A stretch of DNA of 35,703 bases, taken from Nitriliruptoraceae bacterium. Its GTDB lineage: Bacteria > Actinomycetota > Nitriliruptoria > Nitriliruptorales > Nitriliruptoraceae. Of this stretch, positions 14,451 to 22,597 are shown piece after piece (the first letter of the stretch is position 1; each line of letters starts with the position of its first letter). The position numbers and the translations under genes are program-made. The stretch is taken from NCBI GenBank assembly GCA_003563915.1, contig PWTE01000113.1, positions 1-35,703 of the forward strand. The letters are read 5' to 3'. The notes below the pieces were generated by a model, which was given only the letters and a program-made list of their open reading frames with translations, did not search any database and was not told the origin of the DNA.

Positions 14451-16196
14451 ATGGGTGGATCAGGCACCACGGGGGTGCAGCCGAGCTTCGAGGAACTCGG
14501 GACGACCCTGTTCGCGACCACGTTCGTGGTGCTCGACCTGGAGACCACCGGACTCTCACCCGAACGCGATCGCATCACCGAGATCGGCGCGGTCAAGGTC
14601 CGCGGTGGCGAGGTCCTCGGTGAGCTCCGCAGCTTCGTGCACCCGGGTCGGGCGATCCCGGCGGCGGTGACCACGGTGACCGGGATCACCGACGCGATGG
14701 TGCGGGACGCACCACGCGCGGGAGCCGTCCTGCCCACCCTGCTCCGCTTCCTCGGGGACGCGGTGCTGGTCGCGCACAACGCGCGCTTCGACGTCGGCTT
14801 CCTCCGCGCGGCGGCGGCGCGGGAGGACCTCGGTCCGTTCGATCCCGTCGTGGTAGACACCGCCAGCCTGGCACGACGCCTGGTCCGGGATGAGGTCCGA
14901 GACCTCCGGCTCGGGACCCTGGCACGGTTCGCACGCAGCCGCCACGTCCCGGAACACCGGGCCCTGGCGGACGCCCGTGCGACGGTCGACGTCCTGCATG
15001 CGCTCATCGAGCGGGCGGGCTCGATGGGCGCCACCACCCTCGAGGACCTCCGCGAGCTGACGCGCTCGACCTCCGATCGCCGGTTCCGCAGGATCTCGCT
15101 GGTCCGCGAGGCACCCTCGACGTGTGGGGTGTACCGCTTCCTCGATGCTCGGGACGAGGTCCTGTACGTCGGCAAGGCCACGGACCTACGGTCCCGCCTT
15201 CGCAGCTACTTCGGCGCCGACCGACGCCGAAGGACCGACGATCTCGTGCGTGAGACCGCTCGGGTCACCTGGACCCCGACGGCGACCCTGCTCGAGGCGG
15301 AGGTCCGTGAGCTGCGCGAGATCCGGCACCACCTGCCCCGGTACAACCGCCGCTCCAAGCGGGTACCGACGCCCGCCTACGTGGCCGTGACCCGGGAGCC
15401 CTTCCCCCGTCTGTCGATCGTCACCACGCCCCGCGACACGCACCGCTGCACCTTCGGACCGCTGCCGTCCAGGCGGGTGGCCGAGGAGATCGCGGACGCG
15501 CTCCGCGCCGCCCTACCGATCCGCCCGTGCACGGACCGGCTCCGGATCGCGCAGGACCACCGGCCTTGCGTGCTCAAGCAGCTCGACCAGTGTGGTGCCC
15601 CCTGCGACGGGACCCAACACCGCGACGACTACGACCACGAGGTCGCCCGCCTGGAGGCCGCGGTCGACGATCCCACGGAGGTGCTCGAGCGGCTCCGCTC
15701 CCGCATGCGGGATCAGGCACGCCGCGGACGGTTCGAACGGGCGGCGTCCGAACGTCAGCGGCTGCACACCCTCGCTCGCGTCTGGTCGCGACGCCGCCGC
15801 CACGATGCGCTCGCGGCGGTCACCCAGCTGGTGGTCTCGCGTCCGACCGGCGACGGCGAGGTCGACCTGCTCGTCATCCGTCGTGGCCGGCTCGCCGGCA
15901 CGGTGCGAGTGAGCGCCACCGCGGACGATGCCGCGGTCGAACAGGCCCTGGCTCTCGCCCCACTGACGGCGTTCGAGACCCCACCGGGATCGGAGGATCA
16001 TGAGGAGATCGCCCTGATCGTGGACCACCTCGAGCGACCAGGGGTCCGTGTCCGGCACGTCGACGGACACTACGCCCTACCGGTCCCAGGGGGTGCCGTC
16101 CTGGCGGCGCTGGAGGACGAGGCCCGACGGGTGGCACGTGACGTCCACCGCGACCGTCAAGCACTCCGGGGGGACAAGGTGCGCCGAGCAGGTTGA
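14451..16196 (+). CDS. DEDDh exonuclease fused to a UvrC-like GIY-YIG nuclease
   Basis: The 581-residue protein joins a DnaQ-like 3'-5' exonuclease to a UvrC N-terminal-like module. DEDDh residues: Asp29 and Glu31 (LDLETTG), Asp114 (HNARFD), His169 and Asp174 (HRALADA). The GIY-YIG domain starts at about 221: GVYRF, then VLYVGKATDLRSRLRSYF, with Glu283 as metal ligand. Like UvrC it then has a Cys-containing segment (CGAPCDG) and a UvrB/C-like helical pair, but it lacks the UvrC endonuclease V and HhH domains. Actinobacterial homologues exist (Rv2191 type, close to trpD in Mycobacterium, as here). A role in DNA damage processing is likely. ATG at 14451 is chosen because it starts the conserved region; an upstream GTG at 14373 is open. 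Confidence 0.9.
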   Translation: MGGSGTTGVQPSFEELGTTLFATTFVVLDLETTGLSPERDRITEIGAVKVRGGEVLGELRSFVHPGRAIPAAVTTVTGITDAMVRDAPRAGAVLPTLLRFLGDAVLVAHNARFDVGFLRAAAAREDLGPFDPVVVDTASLARRLVRDEVRDLRLGTLARFARSRHVPEHRALADARATVDVLHALIERAGSMGATTLEDLRELTRSTSDRRFRRISLVREAPSTCGVYRFLDARDEVLYVGKATDLRSRLRSYFGADRRRRTDDLVRETARVTWTPTATLLEAEVRELREIRHHLPRYNRRSKRVPTPAYVAVTREPFPRLSIVTTPRDTHRCTFGPLPSRRVAEEIADALRAALPIRPCTDRLRIAQDHRPCVLKQLDQCGAPCDGTQHRDDYDHEVARLEAAVDDPTEVLERLRSRMRDQARRGRFERAASERQRLHTLARVWSRRRRHDALAAVTQLVVSRPTGDGEVDLLVIRRGRLAGTVRVSATADDAAVEQALALAPLTAFETPPGSEDHEEIALIVDHLERPGVRVRHVDGHYALPVPGGAVLAALEDEARRVARDVHRDRQALRGDKVRRAG

Positions 16197-16215
16197 CGTC
16201 CGACCAGGCCCTCGG

Positions 16216-16689
16216 TCAGGTCAGCTCGAAGACGCCGCTCCACGCGTCGCCGAGTTGCTCACGCGACCCGGACTCCCGACCGAGCCACGTGACGCGGACG
16301 CGGTAGCGGCCTGGCTCGACCTGCGTTCCCGGTGGTTCGTCGACCCACGCGGGCACGAGCGGACCCCGGGTCTGATTCCAGTACAGCGGCCAGATCGTCA
16401 TCTGGCCGGGTAACCACCGGTCGATCGCGGGCTCCTCCGCGGTGCGCGACACCTCGTCGTGGGCGACGACACGGTGGTGTTCGTCACGGACACTGGTGAC
16501 GAAGCGCTGCCAGCCCGGGTAGCGGTGCTCGACCGCGCGGGCGCCCTGGTTGGCGGCCGTCACCGTGATCCGGACCGTCTCCCCGGGTGCGTAGACGGCA
16601 CGGTCCACCATCACCTGCAGGTCGAACCCGACGAACGCAGGCGGCGGCACGGTCAGCCCCGGGTCATCATCCGGCGTCGGCCCGCTCAC
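16216..16689 (-). CDS. BsuPI-like (intracellular proteinase inhibitor) domain protein
   Basis: The 157-residue protein is beta-rich and matches the BsuPI domain: VMVDRAVYAPGETVRITV, a short loop, ANQGARAVEHRYPGWQRF, then VRDEHHRVVAHDE. The second half, from about 95, contains PGRYRVRVTWLG, the usual end of this immunoglobulin-like fold. The Bacillus prototype inhibits intracellular serine proteases. Most homologues are of unknown function, so inhibition of a protease is only possible here. GTG at 16689 overlaps the stop of the CsaA-like gene as GTGA. It is the last gene of the receiver, trpD, CsaA series and converges with the DEDDh gene. Confidence 0.78.
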   Translation of the reverse strand: MSGPTPDDDPGLTVPPPAFVGFDLQVMVDRAVYAPGETVRITVTAANQGARAVEHRYPGWQRFVTSVRDEHHRVVAHDEVSRTAEEPAIDRWLPGQMTIWPLYWNQTRGPLVPAWVDEPPGTQVEPGRYRVRVTWLGRESGSREQLGDAWSGVFELT

Positions 16690-17081
16690 GCGACCACCGA
16701 GCCGGGCGCGAGCTCCGCGTCCGGCCGGAGCAGGTGCACGGTGCCGTCCGGAGCCAGACCTCCGAGGATCAGGAACTCACTGACGTAGCCGGCGATGCGC
16801 TTGCGACCGAGGTTCACCGCTCCGATGACCTGCCGGCCCACCAGTTCGTCGGCGGTGTAGTTGGTGATCTTCGCGCTGGACTGCAGGGTCCCGAGGGGAC
16901 CGAAATCGACCTGGACCTTCCAGGCCGGGTCGCGGGCCTCCGGGAAGGGCTCGACCTGGATCACCCGGCCGACCCGCAGGTCCACCGCGAGGAAGCCCTC
17001 GAGCCCGACGTCGTCCTTCACGGGGAGCTTGTCGGGCTCGTAGGGGCGCTCTTCGCGATCGAGGCGGTGCTGCTCAGCCAT
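16686..17081 (-). CDS. CsaA-like tRNA-binding-domain protein
   Basis: The 131-residue protein is essentially one OB-fold tRNA-binding domain, as in CsaA and the C-terminus of MetRS. Motifs seen are LAVDLRVGRVIQVEPFPEAR, SSAKITNYTADELVGRQV and SEFLILGG, which line up with CsaA in order and spacing. Bacillus CsaA binds tRNA-like or unfolded protein ligands and is described as a secretion-related chaperone; it forms dimers. Residues 1-28 are a charged N-terminal extension. ATG at 17081 lies 8 nt inside the trpD 3' end, so translation is coupled. Confidence 0.88.
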   Translation of the reverse strand: MAEQHRLDREERPYEPDKLPVKDDVGLEGFLAVDLRVGRVIQVEPFPEARDPAWKVQVDFGPLGTLQSSAKITNYTADELVGRQVIGAVNLGRKRIAGYVSEFLILGGLAPDGTVHLLRPDAELAPGSVVA

Positions 17082-18141
17082 CGCCGTCCTCCATGAGCTG
17101 CTGCACCCGCGCGACCCAACGTTGCTTCAGAGCGAGCGCGGCCCCGCCGTCGATCGCCGCCTGTGCGCGCACGATCCCGGCGGGCAGGTCGGGGACGGCG
17201 TCGGCGGCCACCAGGGCGGCCGCGGCGTTCAGCACGACGATGTCGCGCCGTGGCCCGGGCTCACCCTCGAGGATCGCGTCGGCGATCGCCACGTTCGTGG
17301 CGACGTCGCCGCCGGTGAGCTCCTCCGGGGGCGCGTAGGGGATCCCGAGGTCGCGCGGGTCGAGGCGCGAGGTGGTCACCTCACCATCGCGGACCTCCCA
17401 CAGCTGCGAGGGGCCGGTCGTCGTGAGCTCATCGAGGCCGTCCTCACCTCGGAAGACCAGCACGTGACGCTTGCCGAGCCGCGCGAGCGCGTCCGCCATC
17501 ACGGGCGCGAGTCGCGGATCCGAGACACCGACCGCCATCGCGGGGGTACCCGCCGGGTTCGACAGGGGCCCGAGGAGGTTGAACACCGTCCGGACACCGA
17601 GCTGTTGACGGATCGGTCCCACGACCTTCATCGCCGGGTGGAAGCTCCGGGCGAACAGGAACCCGATGCCGAGCTCCTCGATGCAGGTCGCGACCGCATG
17701 CGATGGCAGCTCCAGGGCGATCCCCCACCCCTCGAGCAGGTCCGCGCTGCCGCAGGCGCTGGAAGCGGATCGGTTGCCGTGCTTCGCGACGGGCTGGCCC
17801 GTCGCGGCGACGACCACCGCGGCGACCGTGGAGATGTTGAAGGTGTCGGCGCCGTCGCCTCCGGTCCCGACCACGTCGACGATCCGGCTCGCGACCGGCT
17901 CAGCCAGGTGGATGTCGGCCGCCGCCGCGGTCATCGCCCGCACGAACCCGGCGATCTCGGAGGGTGCCTCGCCCTTCGCGCGGAGGGCCACGAGCAGCGC
18001 CGCGATCCGGACCGGGTCGACCTGCCCGGCCATCACCGCGGTCATCACCGTTGCTGCATCGTGCTCGGCCAGATCCTGGCCACCGAGCAGATCCTCGATC
18101 AGCGTCGGCCAGTCCAGCGCGTCGGCCTCAGGCGCGGTCAT
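17074..18141 (-). CDS. trpD: Anthranilate phosphoribosyltransferase
   Basis: The 355-residue enzyme joins anthranilate and PRPP in the second step of tryptophan synthesis. The PRPP site GTGGDGADTFNIST, the KHGNRSASSACGSADLLE segment and the NLLGPLSNPAG motif are all intact, and the length is standard. ATG at 18141 overlaps the receiver gene stop as ATGA. No other trp gene is in the window. A stand-alone trpD also occurs in Mycobacterium, near the DEDDh/GIY-YIG gene. Coupling to a receiver domain gene is unexpected for an amino-acid gene and may mean it is regulated as part of that operon. Confidence 0.95.
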   Translation of the reverse strand: MTAPEADALDWPTLIEDLLGGQDLAEHDAATVMTAVMAGQVDPVRIAALLVALRAKGEAPSEIAGFVRAMTAAAADIHLAEPVASRIVDVVGTGGDGADTFNISTVAAVVVAATGQPVAKHGNRSASSACGSADLLEGWGIALELPSHAVATCIEELGIGFLFARSFHPAMKVVGPIRQQLGVRTVFNLLGPLSNPAGTPAMAVGVSDPRLAPVMADALARLGKRHVLVFRGEDGLDELTTTGPSQLWEVRDGEVTTSRLDPRDLGIPYAPPEELTGGDVATNVAIADAILEGEPGPRRDIVVLNAAAALVAADAVPDLPAGIVRAQAAIDGGAALALKQRWVARVQQLMEDGDG

Positions 18142-18581
18142 CGCAGCTCGCGAAGCGCCGCCGACACCTGCTTCGCCGCCGCGTTGCTGTCGCCGTAGGG
18201 CGGAACCTCGGCGTCCTCGAGCTCCTCCACACGACGGGCGAGCTCGAAGGGGTCGACCGGCTTGATGAGACACACGTTGGCCCCCGCCCAGTTCCCGAGC
18301 CACAGGTCCTGCTCGCGCGACGTCATCACCAGGGAGGGGGTCGGGTCGATGCCCTGGAGCTCGGCACGTGCCCGGAGGTCGTAGAGCATCGCGAAGCCGC
18401 CGCGCGGGTAGAGATCACCGTCGACCACGAGGACGTCGTAGCTCTCGCCGTCTCGGAGCAGGCGCCGCCGGGCGTCTTCGGCCGAGTCGGACTCCACGAC
18501 CTCCGCCGCAGCCTGCAGCTCCAGCGCGCTGGTGGCACGCAGACGTTCCTTCGGGTCCTCCGAGACCACCAGCACCCGCAC
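18138..18581 (-). CDS. Stand-alone response regulator receiver-domain protein
   Basis: The protein of 147 residues is almost only a CheY-like receiver. Conserved positions are present: acidic Glu8 and Asp9 (SEDP), phospho-acceptor Asp54 (VVDGD), Thr87 (VMTS) and Lys107 (LIKPVDP). No output domain follows; the last 25 residues are a short helical tail. GTG at 18581 has AGGAGG 6 nt upstream. No histidine kinase is adjacent, so its partner is unknown. A TAnnnT -10 (TACCGT) lies 32 nt before the start. It is the first gene of the trpD, CsaA, BsuPI operon, all coupled by overlap. Confidence 0.85.
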   Translation of the reverse strand: MRVLVVSEDPKERLRATSALELQAAAEVVESDSAEDARRRLLRDGESYDVLVVDGDLYPRGGFAMLYDLRARAELQGIDPTPSLVMTSREQDLWLGNWAGANVCLIKPVDPFELARRVEELEDAEVPPYGDSNAAAKQVSAALRELR

Positions 18582-18612
18582 GGTCAACCTCCTCGCGAAC
18601 GACGACCGTGCA

Positions 18613-18618
18613 ACGGTA
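18613..18618 (-). promoter_or_regulatory. Candidate -10 (TACCGT) for the receiver-trpD operon
   Basis: TACCGT on the minus strand fits TAnnnT; a start of transcription near 18605 leaves a leader of about 24 nt ending in the AGGAGG of the receiver gene. No clear -35. Confidence 0.35.
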
Positions 18619-18763
18619 GCGGGCGGACCGAGGGCGCGAGACGAGCGCACCGCCGATACCCTTCTCGTCACACCGAGCCCGGTCGGCTGACCGGGGCGGG
18701 GGACCCACCGTGGCTGGCAGATGGCGCGAGGATGGCCGTCCGCGACCTGCCACAGGGGCGAAT

Positions 18764-18782
18764 CCGGATCCGGTGATCCGGT
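18764..18782. repeat. Palindrome CCGGATCCGG followed by a third ATCCGG copy
   Basis: A perfect 10-bp palindrome at 18764-18773 is followed by TGATCCGG, so ATCCGG occurs three times within about 20 bp, 60 bp upstream of the Usp gene. It may be an operator. No regulator can be named. Confidence 0.25.
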
Positions 18783-18838
18783 AGGGCGTCTCCGGCCCGA
18801 GCCCGTCAGCTAACCCCGTAGGTAGGGAGGAGCCTGCG

Positions 18839-19987
18839 ATGCGCACGCTTGCACCGGATCGCCCCATCCTGGTACCGGTCGCGAACCCCGCATCGATCGG
18901 TCCGCTCCTCGGCCACGCAGCAGCGCTGGCGGGGACGGGGGGACGCGTCGACCTCGTGACCGTCCTCGGTGAGGCGGCGAGCTCCGACGATCACGCACAC
19001 GCCTGGCAGGGACTCACGGACATCGAGGCCCGAGCCCACGACCTCGGGGTCGCCGCAAGCGGTCAGGTCCGGACCGCCACCGACGTCGCCACGGGTGTGC
19101 TCGATGCCATCTCGGAGCGACGCCCTGCGCTGGTCGTGATGGGCTGGCAGGGGCAGAGTTCGACCAGCGACGTCTTCGGACGCCTGATCGACCACGTCGT
19201 CGGACGATCCAGCGTCCCGCTCGCCGTGATCCGGTTGGGTCTGTGTAGCCCGGACCGGTTGTTGTTCCCCGTCTCCGAGGAACACCTGCTGCCCGGGGGG
19301 AACGGCAGCCTGCGGTTGGCCGCGGAGCTCACTCGACGTCTGCGCGACCACACCGGTCATCCGACGACGATCCTGCGCACCGGCCCTCGTACCGGTGACC
19401 TCCCTGACGAGGTCGCCCACCTCGGCGATCGCGTCCACCACGACCCTCGCCGCACCCACAAGGCCGTCGAGGCTTTCGCGCAGCCCTCCGACCTGATCGT
19501 GGCCGCGGTCGCACCGACCGCCTCGGGTCTCCGGGGCGCAACCACCCACCTCGCCTGGGCCGCACCCGACGCGACCTTGCTCGTCGCGGTCGACGTCGGT
19601 CCGACCCGCGATGCCGGGTTGGTCGACGCCGTCGCGGACGCTGGCCTACCCGCGCCCCACCGGGTCGACCCACCCGAGGATCAGGTCAGGATCGTCGTCA
19701 CGATCCGACTCCCCGAGGACCGTGATGTCAGCGCAGAGGAGGTCGAGAGGATCCTCCGGACCGCCGGTGACACGGAGCTGCTCATGTCCTGGTGGCCAGC
19801 CAGCGATACCCGCGCCCACATCGGTGCGACGGTCACGGTCAGGAACGGCGGGGTCAATGCCGCGATGGCGACGGTGATGACCGCGGTCCACGAGGCCTCC
19901 GAGCTCCGAGGCGCGGAGATCACCTACGACCTCGACCGAGGTGCACCGCAAGGACGATCGCCGGTCGCAGATCGGGCCACCCACTGA
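18839..19987 (+). CDS. Tandem universal-stress-protein-like protein with extra C-terminal domain
   Basis: The product has 382 residues; ATG at 18839 with AGGGAGGAG 6 nt upstream. Residues 8-134 form one Usp-like domain ending VFGRLIDHVVGRSSVPLAVIRLG, and 138-257 a more diverged second one. VVMGWQGQ replaces the usual ATP-loop GxxG, like the Usp-type domains attached to some transporters. Residues about 265-365, including RIVVTIRLPED and ELLMSWWPAS, form a further alpha/beta domain I do not recognise; it resembles the cytosolic tail of cation-chloride or amino-acid transporters in its arrangement only. It probably senses stress or nucleotides in the cytoplasm. The tusA gene follows after 52 nt on the same strand. 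Confidence 0.8.
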   Translation: MRTLAPDRPILVPVANPASIGPLLGHAAALAGTGGRVDLVTVLGEAASSDDHAHAWQGLTDIEARAHDLGVAASGQVRTATDVATGVLDAISERRPALVVMGWQGQSSTSDVFGRLIDHVVGRSSVPLAVIRLGLCSPDRLLFPVSEEHLLPGGNGSLRLAAELTRRLRDHTGHPTTILRTGPRTGDLPDEVAHLGDRVHHDPRRTHKAVEAFAQPSDLIVAAVAPTASGLRGATTHLAWAAPDATLLVAVDVGPTRDAGLVDAVADAGLPAPHRVDPPEDQVRIVVTIRLPEDRDVSAEEVERILRTAGDTELLMSWWPASDTRAHIGATVTVRNGGVNAAMATVMTAVHEASELRGAEITYDLDRGAPQGRSPVADRATH

Positions 19988-20039
19988 GGGCCTCCGAACA
20001 CCCCACCCAGCTGATGCGGACCGGTCACCGAGGCACGCC

Positions 20040-20309
20040 ATGACACATCTCCACGACGCCGCGTCGGATGCGCCCATGTCCTCCGAGGTGCCGGTGGTGG
20101 ACGCTCGCGGCCTGTCGTGCCCGATGCCCGTGATCGAGTTGGCGAAGGCGGTCGAAGCCCTCGACGTCGGAGGGCGCGTCGTGCTGCTCGCGACCGATCC
20201 TGCCGCCCGTGTGGACGTCCCGGTCTGGTGCCGCATGCAACGTCAGCGCCTGGTCGAGCAGCAGCACGACGGTGCCGCCCTCACCTTCGAGGTCGAACGC
20301 GTCCGCTGA
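20040..20309 (+). CDS. tusA: TusA-family sulfurtransferase / sulfur carrier
   Basis: The 89-residue protein has the TusA core DARGLSCPMPVIELAKAVEAL, with the persulfide-carrying Cys27 in the CPMP motif. TusA passes sulfur for tRNA thiolation, molybdenum cofactor or sulfur metabolism. Here the N-terminus is 16 residues longer than usual. Conserved strand VVLLATDPAARVDVPVW follows and the RVR end closes the fold. ATG at 20040 has only a weak SD (GAGGC), and the frame is open upstream. A relationship with the preceding Usp gene is suggested by proximity. It faces the gene at 20340, with a 7-bp inverted repeat across the gap. Confidence 0.87.
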   Translation: MTHLHDAASDAPMSSEVPVVDARGLSCPMPVIELAKAVEALDVGGRVVLLATDPAARVDVPVWCRMQRQRLVEQQHDGAALTFEVERVR

Positions 20310-20343
20310 GCCACCCTCGATGCCGTAGCACCACCCGGCTCAG
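20306..20343. terminator. Candidate bidirectional hairpin CTGAGCC / GGCTCAG
   Basis: CTGAGCC at 20306-20312 pairs perfectly with GGCTCAG at 20337-20343, and each arm contains one of the two convergent stop codons (TGA and its reverse complement). The 24-nt loop has no U-tract on either side, so if it ends transcription it would not be a textbook intrinsic terminator. Complementary stop codons raise the chance of such pairing. Confidence 0.3.
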
Positions 20344-20906
20344 TCGGCGTCCCTACCGTCGGGCGGATCGAGCGCTGCGAGGATGTGGTCAGCTGCCGCG
20401 CGGGCGGGGGCCGGCGTCACTCCCCCATCGAGCCCCAGGTAGTGCCGGAGTCCACGTTCGTCGATGCACAGTCGCCCTCGCAACCACAGGGGCTCGGGCC
20501 GTGCTCCGCGCACGTCTGCGCCGGCACACACCGCTGCCTCGACGGGGAGGTCGTGGAGGGCTCGGACCACCGCGGGTTCCTCGCCGAGCCGGACCCGGGA
20601 CAGCCTGCCGCCGTCAGCCCAACGTTCGGCGAGCCGGTCCCAGACCTGCTCGTAGCAGTCCCACGCCGCCTGGCTTCCCAGCGACTCGAGGTCGGCACCC
20701 GTCTCGTCCCGGATCGCCGCGAGGACCAGCGCGTGGACGGTCTCCGTCAGCCCCCCGTCGGCCTGATCCGGATCACTGAAGACCTGGACGAACCAGCCGT
20801 GACGGCCCACCGCAGCGTCCTCCAGGCGCCGCACGACCGCGTCGCGGACCTCGGTCGACCACAGCTCGAGCAGGACCCCGTGCCAGCCGGACCCGTCATC
20901 GTCCAC
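20340..20906 (-). CDS. Conserved hypothetical protein, actinobacterial type
   Basis: The product has 188 residues. It is mostly helical and acidic (LLELWSTEVRDAVVRRLEDAA at the start, ADHILAALDPPDG at the end), with two Trp-rich spots (WDCYEQVWDRLAERW at about 101-115) and no membrane segment or known motif. I do not recognise a family and no catalytic motif is evident. The GTG at 20906 has no SD; the gene lies 21 nt behind erpA on the same strand, so it may depend on translation from there. It converges with tusA. Confidence 0.65.
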   Translation of the reverse strand: MDDDGSGWHGVLLELWSTEVRDAVVRRLEDAAVGRHGWFVQVFSDPDQADGGLTETVHALVLAAIRDETGADLESLGSQAAWDCYEQVWDRLAERWADGGRLSRVRLGEEPAVVRALHDLPVEAAVCAGADVRGARPEPLWLRGRLCIDERGLRHYLGLDGGVTPAPARAAADHILAALDPPDGRDAD

Positions 20907-20927
20907 GGTGGCGCGTGTGGCAGCAGG

Positions 20928-21287
20928 TCAGAACGTGGCGCTCTCGCCGCAGGCGCAGGACCCCGCCGAGTTCGGGTTCTCGATGGAGAACCCGGAGGCC
21001 TCGAGGGACTCCTTCCAGTCGATCACGGTCCCCATGAGGTAGGGCGAGGACATCTTGTCGACCCGCACCTTGATGCCGTGATGGACCTCCTCGAGGTCTC
21101 CGTCGAGCTCGCGGTCGTCGAAGAACAGCGCGTAGCGGAAGCCTGCGCAACCACCGGCCTGGACCGCGACGCGCAACGCGATGTCGTCCACGTCTGGCTG
21201 GTCGGCGAGGAAGCTCTGGACCTTCTCGGCAGCGGTCTCGGTCAGCGAGATGGTCGCGTTGTCGCTCTGGACGGTGTCGGCGCTCAC
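20928..21287 (-). CDS. erpA: A-type iron-sulfur cluster carrier (ErpA/IscA, HesB family)
   Basis: The 119-residue protein has the three Cys ligands of A-type carriers: Cys47 (GGCAGF) and Cys111/Cys113 (SCACGES). It would deliver [2Fe-2S] or [4Fe-4S] clusters to apo-enzymes; LipA, encoded about 10 kb away, is one client known in other bacteria. Start GTG at 21287 with GAGGAG 5 nt upstream. A promoter candidate is 80-100 nt upstream. It is not within an isc or suf cluster, so the cluster source is elsewhere. Confidence 0.92.
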   Translation of the reverse strand: MSADTVQSDNATISLTETAAEKVQSFLADQPDVDDIALRVAVQAGGCAGFRYALFFDDRELDGDLEEVHHGIKVRVDKMSSPYLMGTVIDWKESLEASGFSIENPNSAGSCACGESATF

Positions 21288-21368
21288 GCTTACTCCTCAG
21301 GTGACGATGTCGTACGGGCCGGGGCCCTTCGGCGGATGCCGGTCGACGGGGGACGGGCACCGCTCGGC

Positions 21369-21397
21369 AGTGTATCGGTGACCTCTGTCACGTCGAC
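21369..21397 (-). promoter_or_regulatory. Candidate promoter of erpA (GTCGAC, 17 bp, TACACT)
   Basis: On the minus strand GTCGAC (21397-21392) and TACACT (21374-21369) are spaced by 17 bp, a good -35/-10 geometry. The transcript would begin near 21361, giving a leader of about 74 nt. It lies at the 3' side of the glycerate kinase gene, suggesting erpA is transcribed on its own. Confidence 0.4.
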
Positions 21398-21398
21398 G

Positions 21399-22487
21399 TC
21401 AGCCCGCAGACACCGTCCCCGCGAGACGCGCTGCCGCCGCCTCCACCTCGGCGCGCGGGTCGTCCCCCGGACCGTCTGGCGCTGCCGCCTCGAGGCCATC
21501 GAGCGCGGGTGCCCCAGCCGCGACCTGCCCCACCACCGCCAGGATCGGGATCCCACGACGAGCACCGACCTCCCGCACCAGGTCGATGACCTTGCCCGAC
21601 CCGGACGTCGCATCGAGCCGGCCCTCTCCTGTCACGATCGCGGCGACACCTTCCAGTTCGGGCTCCAGTCCGACGAGGTCCGCGACGGTGCGAGCGCCGG
21701 GTACGAAGCGCGCACCCAGAGCACAGGCCAGCCCGAACCCCAGACCGCCCGCAGCACCGCTGCCCGGCACGTCGCGCCACCGTCGGCCGCCGGCGAGGTC
21801 CCGCTCCGCCACCTCGGCCCAGCTCTCGAGGGCCGAGGTCAGCGTCGCCACCTCGTCGGAGGTCGCCCCCTTCTGGGGACCGAACACCGGCGCAGCATCG
21901 ACGAGGGTCGTGGTGACGTCGGAGAGGAGCACCACCTCGACCTCGTCGAAGGTGGCGCTCCACCCCCGTTCCGCCCGGATGACCCGTCCGAGGTCCTCGC
22001 TGCCGACCTTGAGACCGGAGCCGTCCTCGATGCTCAGCCGGAAACCCAGACCGAGCAGGGCTCCCGCGCCTCCGTCCACCGTCGCCGAGCCACCGAGCCC
22101 GACGAGGATCCGTCGGGCACCGGCGTCACGCGCCGCGTCGATCAGCTGTCCGACACCGTAGGTCGTGGTACGCAGGGGCGAACGTCGCTCCTCTGGCACG
22201 TGGACGAGGCCACAGGCCTCGGCCGACTCGATGACGGCGGTGCCGTCCGCCTGGAGCAACCAGCTCGCGTCACGCGGATGACCGAGCGGACCAGCCACCT
22301 CGGTCCTGCGAAGCTCACCCCCTCCGGAGGCGAGCGCATCGAGCAGACCCTCACCGCCATCGGACAGCGGCAGCTCGATGAGCTCGTCCTCGGGGCGTGT
22401 CCGCGCCCACCCCGTTGCGATGGCCGCAGCGGCTTCGGTGGCACGCAGCGTGCCACCGAAGCTGTCGGGCGCGATCACGATCCTCAC
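21399..22487 (-). CDS. Glycerate kinase (GlxK/GarK family)
   Basis: The 362-residue enzyme phosphorylates D-glycerate with ATP, feeding it into lower glycolysis. The N-terminus MRIVIAPDSFGGTL is the family signature. DGGEG (44-48), LVGLGGSATVDGGAG near 148-162, PVFGPQKGAT near 220-229 and VTGEGRLDATSGSGK near 287-301 complete the typical pattern. The phosphorylation site (2- or 3-phosphate) cannot be told from motifs. Start GTG at 22487 with GAGGAG 5 nt upstream. A -10 candidate TAGGCT lies 25 nt before it. Confidence 0.93.
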   Translation of the reverse strand: MRIVIAPDSFGGTLRATEAAAAIATGWARTRPEDELIELPLSDGGEGLLDALASGGGELRRTEVAGPLGHPRDASWLLQADGTAVIESAEACGLVHVPEERRSPLRTTTYGVGQLIDAARDAGARRILVGLGGSATVDGGAGALLGLGFRLSIEDGSGLKVGSEDLGRVIRAERGWSATFDEVEVVLLSDVTTTLVDAAPVFGPQKGATSDEVATLTSALESWAEVAERDLAGGRRWRDVPGSGAAGGLGFGLACALGARFVPGARTVADLVGLEPELEGVAAIVTGEGRLDATSGSGKVIDLVREVGARRGIPILAVVGQVAAGAPALDGLEAAAPDGPGDDPRAEVEAAAARLAGTVSAG

Positions 22488-22511
22488 GGGGTCTCCTCGC
22501 CGCGGTCGGTG

Positions 22512-22517
22512 AGCCTA
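22512..22517 (-). promoter_or_regulatory. Candidate -10 (TAGGCT) for glycerate kinase
   Basis: TAGGCT on the minus strand fits TAnnnT. A start near 22504 would give a short leader containing the GAGGAG of the glycerate kinase gene. No -35 is apparent. Confidence 0.35.
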
Positions 22518-22597
22518 CTGGTCGGGGTCCGGCTGCCACCCCGATGGTGTGGCACCCTGGTCTCCCCCGGGGGACCCCCGGGCCAGAGGAGGGACCG

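Noticed and set aside
18732-18776. Fourteen-codon frame upstream of the Usp gene (ATG to TGA), possibly a leader peptide
   Set aside because: No strong SD, no codon pattern such as a run of one amino acid, and no terminator-type hairpin after it. Probably chance.
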